A stretch of 64,000 nt of DNA, taken from assembly GCF_042685265.1 (NCBI RefSeq), contig NZ_JBHUMX010000041.1; one strand, 5' to 3'. The DNA is from Oceanobacillus_B kapialis. GTDB taxonomy: Bacteria; Bacillota; Bacilli; Bacillales; Amphibacillaceae. Position 1 is the stretch's first letter. The number at the start of each line of letters is the position of its first letter. Below are positions 46,012 through 54,810 of the stretch, piece by piece. The notes beneath the pieces were generated by a model, which ran no database searches, was not told the DNA's origin, and saw nothing but the letters and a program-made list of their open reading frames with translations. A program made the position numbers and the translations under genes.

Positions 46012-46081
46012 CATAAAGTGAAACTTCAATTGGTGGTGGGGTTCCCTTCCTCCCCCACCAAATGTTAGTGGAACGAACGGG
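46012..46081. repeat. Dispersed intergenic repeat, copy 2 (hairpin-forming)
   Basis: ATAAAGTGAAACTTCAATTGGTGG then GTTCCCTTCC, CCCCCACCAA and ATGTTAGTGGAACGAA. TTGGTGGTGGGG pairs with CCCCCACCAA around TTCCCTTCCT. Outer blocks are almost identical to 28133-28195. No T-run, so not an ordinary terminator. Confidence 0.72.
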
Positions 46082-46084
46082 ATA

Positions 46085-46122
46085 AAAGCAACCCAATGAG
46101 ATGATGGTGGGTTGCTTTTTTT
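46085..46122 (+). terminator. Intrinsic terminator after the sortase remnant
   Basis: AAAGCAACCC and GGGTTGCTTT pair, followed by TTTTCG. It probably ended the lost sortase transcription unit. Confidence 0.85.
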
Positions 46123-46182
46123 CGTTTTCATAGAATAAAATGGGGAAGGAGATACAATTTATGATAGAGAGGAAGCATTTTA

Positions 46183-46557
46183 ATGTGGACCATTTTTATT
46201 ATTTTAATTTGTATTTTAGTCCTAGATCACTTTATAAATCGGCGTTTAATTAAAAAACTGCCGATTGAACGTTCCACACTGGAAAACGAAAGCAAATATG
46301 TGAACAAACAACACAAATATGGCGAGAACATTCTCTACTGGAGTAGTTACATTGTCATGCTTTTCTCCATTTTAGAGTTTCCTTCTCTACGCATCTTTAT
46401 TTTTATCGGGGTGGGTCTGGTCTTCGAATTTCGCACGTACATGAAATGGAAGTTTACGAGAGAAAAGAAAACCTATCTTCTAAGCGCTGTAACGTGTGGG
46501 TTATTTTTGATAGGTTCGATTGTTTATGCTTTGTTAGACTATACAGCCATTGTTTAA
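46183..46557 (+). CDS. DUF4181-like membrane protein
   Basis: 124 residues with four hydrophobic helices: residues 1-15, about 48-62, 68-85 and 100-118. A conserved-looking cytoplasmic motif, EFRTYMKWKFTREKKTY, lies before the last helix and fits the DUF4181 family of Bacillaceae. GAGAGGAAG precedes the ATG. Function unknown. Confidence 0.65.
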   Translation: MWTIFIILICILVLDHFINRRLIKKLPIERSTLENESKYVNKQHKYGENILYWSSYIVMLFSILEFPSLRIFIFIGVGLVFEFRTYMKWKFTREKKTYLLSAVTCGLFLIGSIVYALLDYTAIV

Positions 46558-46603
46558 CGTACATGTTTTGCACGCCCTGTCCATGTGACTGATAAAACCT
46601 GCT

Positions 46604-47254
46604 CTATTGATATTTCTCATCGTATTCCTGCACCCATGCAGTATCAATTGGTCCATTCAGTACCTTATAATAGGCACCTCCTGTGTAAAAATGGACGCAA
46701 TTCTCGTAGATCCCAGCCATAATAGGTTTCCCATCTGTAACAATCGTGAACTTAAAGCCATTTAGACCTGCTACATCACTATCCCACGCTGCATCGTTCA
46801 TTTTTTTAACCTTATAGTCACTAAGAAATGTAACTAGCTCTTCTACTGGTTGCTGCTCATCCGTTTTCCATCCGTGAGTAGGATCCCCTTGCACGGAGAA
46901 TTGCATGGAATGATAATCGTCAGCATGAAAATCTATTACCTTATCTAGCCCTTTTTCTTTAAATGTGTTGAACAGAAAAAGACCATAAAGACAAACTGGC
47001 ACCACCGTTACGATAGCAATAAACCAATTGAAGTTCTGTTGCTTACGAAGTCCCTTCCCCAGCGCAAATTTTACTAGTTTTTCCGAAATTATTGCAGTGA
47101 TCGGGATTATGATGGTCAAAAATAAGATAATAAGTATAACCATAAAGAAAGAGTGCGTCCCAGGTAAAAAGCGATCCATTAAGAAAAACGCTACATATGT
47201 ATTTAAAGCACTAAACGTAAGAAAAACCATCCAAAACAACACATTACCTTTCAC
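46604..47254 (-). CDS. Hypothetical membrane protein with extracytoplasmic domain
   Basis: About 216 residues from a GTG at 47254 (AAAGGGG upstream); the frame is open 63 nt further to an ATG with no clear site, so the start is uncertain. Three hydrophobic helices in the first 110 residues, then a soluble domain of about 105 residues that includes FHADDYHSMQF and DSDVAGLNGFKFTIVTDG. No family recognised. Converges with the DUF4181 gene. Confidence 0.6.
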   Translation of the reverse strand: MKGNVLFWMVFLTFSALNTYVAFFLMDRFLPGTHSFFMVILIILFLTIIIPITAIISEKLVKFALGKGLRKQQNFNWFIAIVTVVPVCLYGLFLFNTFKEKGLDKVIDFHADDYHSMQFSVQGDPTHGWKTDEQQPVEELVTFLSDYKVKKMNDAAWDSDVAGLNGFKFTIVTDGKPIMAGIYENCVHFYTGGAYYKVLNGPIDTAWVQEYDEKYQ

Positions 47255-47455
47255 ACTGCAACGCCCCTTTTTTCCTTTTATCATAGCACGCAAAAAACAC
47301 CATGTATACGCTATCACCTGACTTTTCTGTAAATTTCCCCTATTATATAGAACATTTTGTGAATTATTTCACAAATAGTTTACGAGTCCAGTTAAGGTGG
47401 GTATAGTAGAATTGTAATGAATATTTAAAACTATTTTTTCTAGGAGGTCAACGCA

Positions 47456-48505
47456 ATGAAAGCAGCAGTATGGCATGGAGAAAAAGATATTCGAGTAGAA
47501 GAACGCGAACTGAGAGCGTTAAAAAACAACGAAGTAAAAGTCAAAGTAGCCTGGGCAGGAATTTGCGGGAGTGACTTACATGAATATGAAGAAGGCCCGG
47601 TTTTCGTTCCTTCTGAAAAGGAAGATCCATTAACTGGTGACACAGCTCCTTTAACATTTGGGCACGAATTCGCCGGTGTTGTAGAAGAAGTAGGATCAGA
47701 TGTGGAAAATTTCAAAAGTGGTGACCGTGTTGCCATTAATCCTACTTTAACATATGGAAATAAACCTGAAGACTTGGATCCATATGATGGGTTCGCATTT
47801 ATCGGACTTAATACAGATGGTGGTTTTGCTAGCCATGCTAATGTCCCTGAATCCAATGTTTATCATCTACCAGAACCATTATCCCTACAAGACGGTGCAT
47901 TGGTTGAACCGACAGCTGTGGCTGTACAAGCTGTTAAAGAAGGTGGACTGGTATTCGGTGACTCTGTAGCTATTTTTGGTGCTGGACCAATTGGACTTTT
48001 AACCATTATGGCTGCTAAGGCTGCAGGAGCAAGTAAAATTATCACATTAGACCTTTCCGAAACACGTTTGGAAAAAGCAAAAGAAGTTGGCGCCACACAC
48101 GTTATTAATTCTGGCGAAAAAGATCCAGTTGAAGCAATTTTCGATATCGTCCCAGAAGGCGTGGATGTATCATTTGAAGTGGCTGGCGTCGAACCAACCT
48201 TCAAACAGGCGATTGAGACAACGAAGCCTAGAGGAACAATGGTTATTGTTTCCATTTTTGCAAAACCAATTGAATGGAATCCATTCCAATTAACTGGAAA
48301 AGGTGTACGCATTACGTCATCCATTGCATACACACCTACTTCCTTCCAGCAAACCATTGATCTAATGGCATCAGGCCAATTGAAGCCAAATGCTGTTATC
48401 ACAGACCAAATCGAATTGGACAATATTGTAGAAAAAGGTTTTGAAGCACTATCTAATGATAAATCACAAGCGAAGATTCTTGTGGAGTTAAGTGGAGAGA
48501 AATAA
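47456..48505 (+). CDS. bdhA: 2,3-butanediol dehydrogenase (Zn-dependent MDR), copy 1
   Basis: 349-residue zinc alcohol dehydrogenase of the BdhA type, interconverting acetoin and (R,R)-butanediol with NAD. Catalytic zinc ligands: Cys in AGICGSDLHE, His-Glu in FGHEFAGVVEEVG and Glu in VEPTAVAVQA; NAD-binding GAGPIGLL. The four-cysteine structural zinc loop is absent, as in this subfamily. TAGGAGGTC precedes the ATG. A close paralogue follows 266 nt downstream. Confidence 0.88.
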   Translation: MKAAVWHGEKDIRVEERELRALKNNEVKVKVAWAGICGSDLHEYEEGPVFVPSEKEDPLTGDTAPLTFGHEFAGVVEEVGSDVENFKSGDRVAINPTLTYGNKPEDLDPYDGFAFIGLNTDGGFASHANVPESNVYHLPEPLSLQDGALVEPTAVAVQAVKEGGLVFGDSVAIFGAGPIGLLTIMAAKAAGASKIITLDLSETRLEKAKEVGATHVINSGEKDPVEAIFDIVPEGVDVSFEVAGVEPTFKQAIETTKPRGTMVIVSIFAKPIEWNPFQLTGKGVRITSSIAYTPTSFQQTIDLMASGQLKPNAVITDQIELDNIVEKGFEALSNDKSQAKILVELSGEK

Positions 48506-48519
48506 TTTGTAAGGAGGAA

Positions 48520-48552
48520 GGCATGTGAGTGGTTTGCTCATATGTCTTTTTC
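48520..48552 (+). terminator. Terminator after bdh copy 1
   Basis: GCATGTGAG pairs with CTCATATGT, followed by CTTTTTCT. The same leader sequence and hairpin recur after copy 2. Confidence 0.75.
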
Positions 48553-48601
48553 TATTTTGAGTAATGAGGGGGATGTTAGGTTGCTGGGTTGGTTGCCTGG
48601 T

Positions 48602-48727
48602 GCTCGCGTTCGGATGGATGGAGCGCGTCTTTGCTGAGGTGGTGCGCGAGTTCAGATGGACGGGGCGCGTCTTCGCCTGCCTGATGCGCGACTTTGTCTA
48701 CCCGGTGATCGACTCCACCTCCCTCTC
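48602..48727 (+). repeat. Family B 21-nt-period array, 6 units (B2)
   Basis: Units begin at 48602, 48623, 48644, 48665, 48686 and 48707, all 21 nt apart, with cores GCTCGCGTT, GCGCGTCTT, GCGCGAGTT, GCGCGTCTT, GCGCGACTT and GATCGACTC. It lies after the terminator of bdh copy 1 and stops about 45 nt before copy 2. Confidence 0.75.
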
Positions 48728-48771
48728 CCCAAACAAAAAATAGTAATCTATCAATCTAGGAGGATATAATA

Positions 48772-49821
48772 ATGAAAGCAGCAGTATGGCACGGAAAAAA
48801 AGATATGCGAATTGAAGATCGTGAATTAAGAGAATTAAAAGATACTGAAGTAAAGGTAAAAGTAGCTTGGGCTGGAATTTGCGGGAGTGACCTGCATGAG
48901 TATGAACATGGACCCATCACAGTACCAGTTGAAGAAAAAGAACCGTTAACAAACGACAAAGCTCCTTTCACATTCGGTCATGAATTTGCTGGGGTTGTAG
49001 AAGAAGTTGGAGCAAATGTAAAAGGCTTCAAGCCTGGTGATCGGGTTGCTGTGAATCCCACTCTTACCTATGGAAATAAGCCTGAAGGACTCGATATATA
49101 TGATGGATTCGCATTTATTGGTCTACACACAGACGGGGGTTTTACTGAGTACGCCAATGTGCCAGCAACTAATGTTTTCCATTTACCAGAGCCCCTAACA
49201 TTGCAGGACGGGGCAGTAGTAGAGCCGACAGCAGTTGCGGTGCAGGCAATTAAAGAAAGTGAAATGTCATTTGGTGATACGGTTGCCGTGTTTGGTGCAG
49301 GTCCAATTGGGCTGCTTACCATCATTGCAGCGAAAGCAGCTGGTGCTACCACCATTATTGCACTGGACTTATCTGAAACCAGGTTGGAAAAGGCAAAAGA
49401 TCTTGGCGCCACCCATTGCATCAACTCTGGTGATTCAGATCCAGTTAAAGAGATTTTCGAGATCGCTCAAGAGGGTGTTGATGTGTCGTTTGAAGTAGCA
49501 GGTGTTGAACCGACATTCAGACAATCTATTGAAGCAACAAAACCACGTGGCATGATGGTCATTGTTTCCATCTTCTCCAAGCCAATTGAATGGAATCCAT
49601 TCCAATTAACCGGTAAAGGTGTGCGCATCACATCCTCTGCTGCTTATTCACCTTCAACTTTCCAGCAAACGATCGATTTAATGGCAGCAGGACAACTGAA
49701 GCCACAGGGTGTCATAACAGATCAAATTGAATTAGATGATATCGTAGAGAAAGGCTTCGAAGCACTCTCAAATGATAAATCCCAGGCGAAAATTCTTGTG
49801 GAGTTGAGTGGAGAGAAGTAA
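48772..49821 (+). CDS. bdhA: 2,3-butanediol dehydrogenase (Zn-dependent MDR), copy 2
   Basis: 349 residues, about four in five identical by eye to copy 1 and of equal length, with the same zinc and NAD motifs (AGICGSDLHE, FGHEFAGVVEEVG, GAGPIGLL). Differences concentrate in surface positions, such as the loop after HEYE and the stretch after VQA. The last 24 residues and the following 30 bases are nearly identical to copy 1, suggesting duplication or gene conversion. GGAGGATATAATA precedes the ATG. The two may differ in stereospecificity or regulation. Confidence 0.88.
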   Translation: MKAAVWHGKKDMRIEDRELRELKDTEVKVKVAWAGICGSDLHEYEHGPITVPVEEKEPLTNDKAPFTFGHEFAGVVEEVGANVKGFKPGDRVAVNPTLTYGNKPEGLDIYDGFAFIGLHTDGGFTEYANVPATNVFHLPEPLTLQDGAVVEPTAVAVQAIKESEMSFGDTVAVFGAGPIGLLTIIAAKAAGATTIIALDLSETRLEKAKDLGATHCINSGDSDPVKEIFEIAQEGVDVSFEVAGVEPTFRQSIEATKPRGMMVIVSIFSKPIEWNPFQLTGKGVRITSSAAYSPSTFQQTIDLMAAGQLKPQGVITDQIELDDIVEKGFEALSNDKSQAKILVELSGEK

Positions 49822-49835
49822 TTTGTAAGGAGGAA

Positions 49836-49867
49836 GGCATGTGAGTGATTTGCTCGCATGTCTTTTT
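49836..49867 (+). terminator. Terminator after bdh copy 2
   Basis: GCATGTGAG and CTCGCATGT form the stem, then CTTTTTG. Homologous to the hairpin after copy 1. Confidence 0.75.
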
Positions 49868-49897
49868 GTTAAGTTGGTATTGCGGAAGATTGTTTTG

Positions 49898-50042
49898 GCA
49901 CCACTTTTCATGATCAATGCCTCTATTCGGCCTTTGTCGCGTCTGCTTCCCGAATCCTGCGTCACTTCTCATGATCGACGCGTCACTTTCGGTGGTCCTT
50001 GCGCCACTTCTCATGATCATCGCGTCACTTTCCACTCCCCCA
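49898..50042 (+). repeat. Family B 21-nt-period array, 7 units (B3)
   Basis: Units begin at 49898, 49919, 49939, 49959, 49980, 50001 and 50022 (steps 21, 20, 20, 21, 21, 21). Clear cores: GCACCACTT, GCGTCACTT twice, GCGCCACTT, GCGTCACTT; units 2 and 3 are degenerate. Variable parts share TCATGATC in four units. Rest of the space to 50128 shows only the antiporter leader. Confidence 0.78.
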
Positions 50043-50128
50043 CACTACCAACCCTTTTCCCAAAATAAAGACAAACCCCAACAATCTTGGTAAAATAAAT
50101 AACATTATAATCGTTAGAAGGTGCACGT

Positions 50129-51922
50129 ATGGAAAATATTGTTTTAATTAGTATGGTCATTATTCTTGTTGTAGGGATTTTCTCACAATGGCTTGCGTGG
50201 CGTATTCAGTGGCCATCCATTGTGATTATGTCGATAGCCGGCTTATTGCTCGGACCGGTCTTTGGATTATTTAATCCTCAGGAAGCTTTGGGTGAGCTTT
50301 ATAGTCCTCTTATTTCACTCGCTGTTGCGATTGTTTTGTTTGAGGGGAGTTCCACGCTTGATATTCGAGAAATAAAAGGTGTCTCGAAATCGGTCTTTCG
50401 TATCGTGACAGTCGGAGCAACGATCGCATGGATTGCCGGAGCTATGGCGGCACATTTTATCGCAGGGCTTAGCCTGGAAATTTCCTTTATAATTGGTGGG
50501 TTATTTGTGGTGACAGGACCTACTGTCATTATTCCATTATTACGAAATGCAAAGCTCAATCCGCGGATTGCCGCTGTTTTTAAATGGGAAGGCATTATTG
50601 TCGACCCGTTTGGTCCATTGCTTGCCCTTTTTGCTTATGAAGTAATCAAGGTGACGAATACAGAAGGCCTACATGCTGATTACATGCTTACCTTCTTTTT
50701 CAGCGCTGTAATCGCGGTGATTTTAGGGTTGGTCATTGGCTTACTCGTAAGTATTATGGTGAGTCGAGGATTTATCCCGGAATATTTAAAGTCACCGATT
50801 ATTTTAGCGTTTGTCCTACTTTGCTTCACGATTTCTGAAGTGATCATGCATGAGACAGGAATGCTTGCTGTAACCGTGATGGGACTTACGCTTGCCCGGA
50901 CGAAAAGATACGTTTCCTCGATTGGGAATGTGACTCATTTTGTGGAAAATATCTCGGTGTTATTAACTTCAACTATTTTCATTTTACTTACGGCCTCGCT
51001 TTCTCGGGAAACCATTGCGGAGATTTTCACATGGCCGATTATTGGATTTGTACTTGTAATGCTATTCATCGTGCGGCCATTGTCGATTTGGCTTTCTACA
51101 ATAGGAACCGAACTCACGAAGCAGGAAAAAACACTCATTGGCTGGGTTGCTCCCCGAGGAGTTGTGGCCCTTACGGTGTCCGGTTATTTCGCTGGAATCT
51201 TGCTTGAGGATGGACACGAGGGTGCTGCATTGTTAACTACTTTAACTTTTGCGCTTGTATTTATTACAGTTTGTGCCCATGGTTTTACGTTGCGCCCTAT
51301 GGCAAAAGCACTTGGGCTGGCAAATGATGCACCGCCTGGAATCCTGATCGTTGGTGCTAGCAGTTTTTCTGTCGCTTTCGCGAATTATTTAAAAGAGCTT
51401 GGCATCCCTGTGTTAATTAGTGATTCCTCACTTGGAAGATTGAAGGCAGCGAAGGATAGAGGAATTCCAATTTACCATGGGCAGCTTTTGGCTGAGCATA
51501 CCCAATATGATGTCGATCTCACACCATATGAAACCATCCTTGCAATGACGGGGGACATGTCCTATAACGCCCTCGTTAGTCAAACGTATGCGCCAGAATT
51601 TGGTTACCATAATACCTTTTCCCTTCCATCTGGTGGCGGATTTGGGGAAACAGAAGAAATGAATCTTTCCTATAAAGCACATTTGCTTTTTGCAGAGAAT
51701 GCGATTTTCACGGAACTGAACCGTAAGATAAATACAGACTACGATATAAAAGCATTGCCAATTCAAGAAAATAGCAAGCTGGATAAAGAATCTCTTCCAG
51801 AGGATGTTACCCCACTCTTCATTCAAAAGGAAAACAAGACCATTCAACTTGTGACATTAAGTAAAAAGCTGAATCTCGTTGAAGGAGATCAGTTGGTTGT
51901 GTTGAAAAGGAAAGAAAATTAA
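50129..51922 (+). CDS. Cation:proton antiporter (CPA1/NhaP-like) with RCK-type domain
   Basis: 597 residues. Twelve or so helices fill 1-390; transport-site region GPTVIIPLLRN and FKWEGIIVDPFGPL. From about 400 a Rossmann domain begins with ILIVGASSFSVAFANYL (RCK/TrkA-N type), then a C-terminal beta domain ends in EGDQLVVLKRKE (TrkA-C like). Such proteins export Na+ or K+ for pH and salt control. The start at 50129 follows AGAAGGTGC. Single gene with terminator. Confidence 0.88.
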   Translation: MENIVLISMVIILVVGIFSQWLAWRIQWPSIVIMSIAGLLLGPVFGLFNPQEALGELYSPLISLAVAIVLFEGSSTLDIREIKGVSKSVFRIVTVGATIAWIAGAMAAHFIAGLSLEISFIIGGLFVVTGPTVIIPLLRNAKLNPRIAAVFKWEGIIVDPFGPLLALFAYEVIKVTNTEGLHADYMLTFFFSAVIAVILGLVIGLLVSIMVSRGFIPEYLKSPIILAFVLLCFTISEVIMHETGMLAVTVMGLTLARTKRYVSSIGNVTHFVENISVLLTSTIFILLTASLSRETIAEIFTWPIIGFVLVMLFIVRPLSIWLSTIGTELTKQEKTLIGWVAPRGVVALTVSGYFAGILLEDGHEGAALLTTLTFALVFITVCAHGFTLRPMAKALGLANDAPPGILIVGASSFSVAFANYLKELGIPVLISDSSLGRLKAAKDRGIPIYHGQLLAEHTQYDVDLTPYETILAMTGDMSYNALVSQTYAPEFGYHNTFSLPSGGGFGETEEMNLSYKAHLLFAENAIFTELNRKINTDYDIKALPIQENSKLDKESLPEDVTPLFIQKENKTIQLVTLSKKLNLVEGDQLVVLKRKEN

Positions 51923-51961
51923 TTACGTGGATAATTTGCAAAATAAAGGATCTAAAGAAGC

Positions 51962-51997
51962 GCACCCACTGCAATGCTGCAGTCGGGTGCTCTTTTA
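51962..51997 (+). terminator. Terminator of the antiporter gene
   Basis: GCACCCACTGCA and TGCAGTCGGGTGC pair around ATGC; TCTTTTAT follows. Confidence 0.85.
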
Positions 51998-52130
51998 TAT
52001 TTGGCTTTAATTAAAAACCGAACATTAATCAAAGTTTAAACTTGAAAAATTCGGTATTGACTCGTTTTTTGTCGAATGCTACTATATTAAAGTACTTTAA
52101 TACGTTAACTTGAGTAACGGAGGTCGAAAC

Positions 52131-53384
52131 ATGCTTTTTAAAGAACAATACGATGAAATCAAAGAAATTGCAGAGGATATTTATTATCATCCTGAACTTG
52201 GCTATAAAGAAACACGTACAAAAGAGAAAGTCATGAATTATCTAACAAAGGTAAATCCGAACATTCGAGTGGAAGAGTTTAGTACAACGGGATTTAAAAC
52301 GACACTTGGCAATCCAAACAGTGATACGCATATCGGTTTTATCGCGGAGCTTGATGCGGTGTATGCGCCTAGTCACATGTACGCCGATAAAGAAACGGGT
52401 GCAGCGCATAATTGTGGTCACTATACCCAGGTTGCCATCGCACTTGCTTTATACACTCACCTAATTAAGTCAGGTACGCATTTGCAAAACAAAATTAGCT
52501 TTATCTTTGTTCCAGCAGAAGAATACCTTGACCTGGATTACCGAGATAACCTTATAAAAGATGGGGCCATTTCCCATTATGGCGGGAAACCTGAAGCAAT
52601 GAAGCTTGGCGTCTTTGATGATATTGAGCTAAGTATTTGTGTTCATGCAATTGGCGGGGAGTTTGAGAAGCGCACCGTGGAAATTAATTGTGATTTGGCA
52701 GGCTTCCTCTATAAAAAATATACTTTTGAAGGAAAAGCCACCCACGCAGGATTTGATCCCTTTTCTGCCAAAAACGCCTACAGCATGTCCACTTTATTCA
52801 ATACTGCCGTTGCACTAGGACGCCAACAGCTGGATGAAGCAGAGCATGTGCGCGTAAATCCAATCGTTATGCAATCCGACATGTCGACCAATGTTGTCCC
52901 GAACAACATTACAGTCGGAACAGATTTACGGACAAAAACCGTTGACTATTTAAAAGATACAGCAATGAAGCTGGACGATGCAGCAAATGGCAGTGCCCTT
53001 GCGCTTCAAGGTAAAGTAAACACCCACACGCAAATGGGCTACCTTCCTTTTGTTCAGGATCGGTATCTATCGACTTTTGTGAAAGATGCATTTAATACAT
53101 CAACCGAAATCGAAGAGCTAATGAACAACAATTTTATTAGCGCAGCCGGAGATATCGGCGATTTATCATACATGATGCCATGCATCCAAATTGGGTACAG
53201 CGGCTTCACGGGTACCATTCACGGGGATGACTTTATTGATGTGGACCCAGAATTCATTTACGAAGTCTTTCCACGATTCCTAGCACAGGTTCTTGAAAAA
53301 ATGGACGGCACAATTGATAAGGACAAGCTTTATCGCAGAACTTACGGAGAATATATTGAACTTATTAATAGTATTGTTGAATAG
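52131..53384 (+). CDS. M20-family peptidase/amidohydrolase
   Basis: 417 residues. Start at 52131 (MLFKEQYDEI) with ACGGAGGTC before it. Metal and catalytic positions: HPELGYKET, GFIAELDAV (in place of the usual GxxDALP), AHNCGHYTQVA, FVPAEEYLD (base Glu), the lid-domain THAGFDPF, and the final GTIHGDDF metal-His region. Closest in style to aminobenzoyl-glutamate/M20D-type amidohydrolases. A DUF3100 membrane gene and its partner lie downstream beyond array A3 and could be transport partners. Confidence 0.85.
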   Translation: MLFKEQYDEIKEIAEDIYYHPELGYKETRTKEKVMNYLTKVNPNIRVEEFSTTGFKTTLGNPNSDTHIGFIAELDAVYAPSHMYADKETGAAHNCGHYTQVAIALALYTHLIKSGTHLQNKISFIFVPAEEYLDLDYRDNLIKDGAISHYGGKPEAMKLGVFDDIELSICVHAIGGEFEKRTVEINCDLAGFLYKKYTFEGKATHAGFDPFSAKNAYSMSTLFNTAVALGRQQLDEAEHVRVNPIVMQSDMSTNVVPNNITVGTDLRTKTVDYLKDTAMKLDDAANGSALALQGKVNTHTQMGYLPFVQDRYLSTFVKDAFNTSTEIEELMNNNFISAAGDIGDLSYMMPCIQIGYSGFTGTIHGDDFIDVDPEFIYEVFPRFLAQVLEKMDGTIDKDKLYRRTYGEYIELINSIVE

Positions 53385-53412
53385 ATTGGTGGGCTAGAGG
53401 TGGAGGGCTGTT

Positions 53413-53926
53413 CTATGGACCATGTGTGCTGTGCTATCGACCATTGGCGCTGCTCTATCAACCATGAGGGCTGCTCTATCAACCAGGTGTGCTGCTCTAT
53501 CAACCAGGTGCACTGCTCTATCAACCAAGAGCGCTCGCCTATCAACCATGCATGCTGTTCTATCAACCATGCGCGCTCGCCTATCAACCATGAGGGCTGA
53601 TCTATCAACCAGGTGTGCTGCTCTATCGACCATGAGCGCTCGCCTATCAACCAGGTGCACTGCTCTATCAACCAAGAGCGCTCGCCTATCAACCATGCAT
53701 GCTGCTCTATCAACCAGGTGCACTGCTCTATCAACCAAGCGCACTGCTCTATCAACCAAGAGCGCTCGCCTATCAACCAGGTGCAATGCTCTATCAACCA
53801 AGAGCGCTCGCCTATCAACCAAGCGCACTGCTCTATCAACCATGCGCGCTCGCCTATCAACCAAGCGCACTGCTCTATCAACCAAGAGCGCTGTTCTATC
53901 AACCAAGAGAGCTCGCCTATCAACCA
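53413..53926 (+). repeat. Family A 21-nt-period array, 25 cores (A3)
   Basis: Core CTATCAACCA (first two CTATGGACCA and CTATCGACCA) begins at 53413 and ends with the unit at 53917: 24 steps of exactly 21 nt. The variable 11 bases follow two themes, NNGTGCACTGCT-like and NAGAGCGCTCGC-like, many containing the palindromes GTGCAC, AGCGCT, CATG or GCGCGC. The array starts 28 nt after the M20 stop, with no terminator between. Remaining bases to 54021 hold only the leader of the next gene. Confidence 0.92.
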
Positions 53927-54021
53927 CGAAAAACTGAGGCCTGTCCGCCACAGGGGAACTATATAAAAACAACTAATCTATCTATCTAAAAAAGAGAAAT
54001 CTCCAGAAGCGAGGGGTATAC

Positions 54022-54810
54022 GTGATTAAAAACTTTATTTATTTTCTTATTTTTGTTTTGGCTGTGATTACTGTGTCAGAAATGATTGGTTTTCAGAGCA
54101 TTGCTATTGGTTCGTTTAACATCGGCTTGTTGCCGTTAGTTTTTGCCATTATTATTACGATGGTCCTCGGACTGCAAATTTTCCGAAAGGGCTTTTGGAA
54201 AAAGATTTACAGTGATCGCAATATTAGTTTCGCAGGAAAATACCTTATTTTTATTATGCTGCCTCTAATGGCTAGGTACGGGGCGGATGTTGCGCCTCAG
54301 ATCCGTGAAATTCTGCAAGTGGGTTGGGTGTTTATCATCCAGGAAATCGGCAACCTCGGAACAGTCTTAATTGGCTTGCCTATTGCACTCTTGCTCGGCT
54401 TACGAAGAGAAGCGATTGGTGCAACGTTGGGAATAGGGCGTGAGGGCGAGCTTGCGTATATATCGGAAAAATATACGCTGGAATCCAAGGAAGGCCGTGG
54501 TGTCCTTTCCATCTATATCATTGGGACCTTGTTTGGCGCCATCTTCTTTAGTGTATTTGCCCCGTTGCTACTTGACCTTGGAATTCGCGTAGAAGCACTG
54601 GCTATGGCATCAGGCGTTGGTTCTGGGAGTATGATGAGTGCTGCGTCTGCAACATTGGTTGCACGTATTCCTGAGATGGAAAGCACGATCTTGGCTTATG
54701 CATCTGCTAGTCAGCTACTAACAAGCTTTCTCGGCACATTCACCATGGTATTTTTAGCCGCTCCATTACAGCGATTTATGTATAAAACTCTTGTTCGAGG
54801 TGACAAATAA
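54022..54810 (+). CDS. DUF3100 membrane protein
   Basis: 262 residues with about eight helices, from a GTG at 54022 with GAGGGG upstream. Family-like glycine/serine-rich segments are GIGREGELAYI in a loop and ASGVGSGSMMSAASATLVARIPE, resembling transport-protein selectivity regions. Stop overlaps the next start by 1 nt. Probably a two-gene permease with the downstream frame-shifted gene. Substrate unknown. Confidence 0.8.
   Translation: MIKNFIYFLIFVLAVITVSEMIGFQSIAIGSFNIGLLPLVFAIIITMVLGLQIFRKGFWKKIYSDRNISFAGKYLIFIMLPLMARYGADVAPQIREILQVGWVFIIQEIGNLGTVLIGLPIALLLGLRREAIGATLGIGREGELAYISEKYTLESKEGRGVLSIYIIGTLFGAIFFSVFAPLLLDLGIRVEALAMASGVGSGSMMSAASATLVARIPEMESTILAYASASQLLTSFLGTFTMVFLAAPLQRFMYKTLVRGDK

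Noticed and set aside
53342..53989. Overlapping ORFs of 96-193 codons on both strands across array A3
   Set aside because: Same periodicity artefact; four or more frames are open together.
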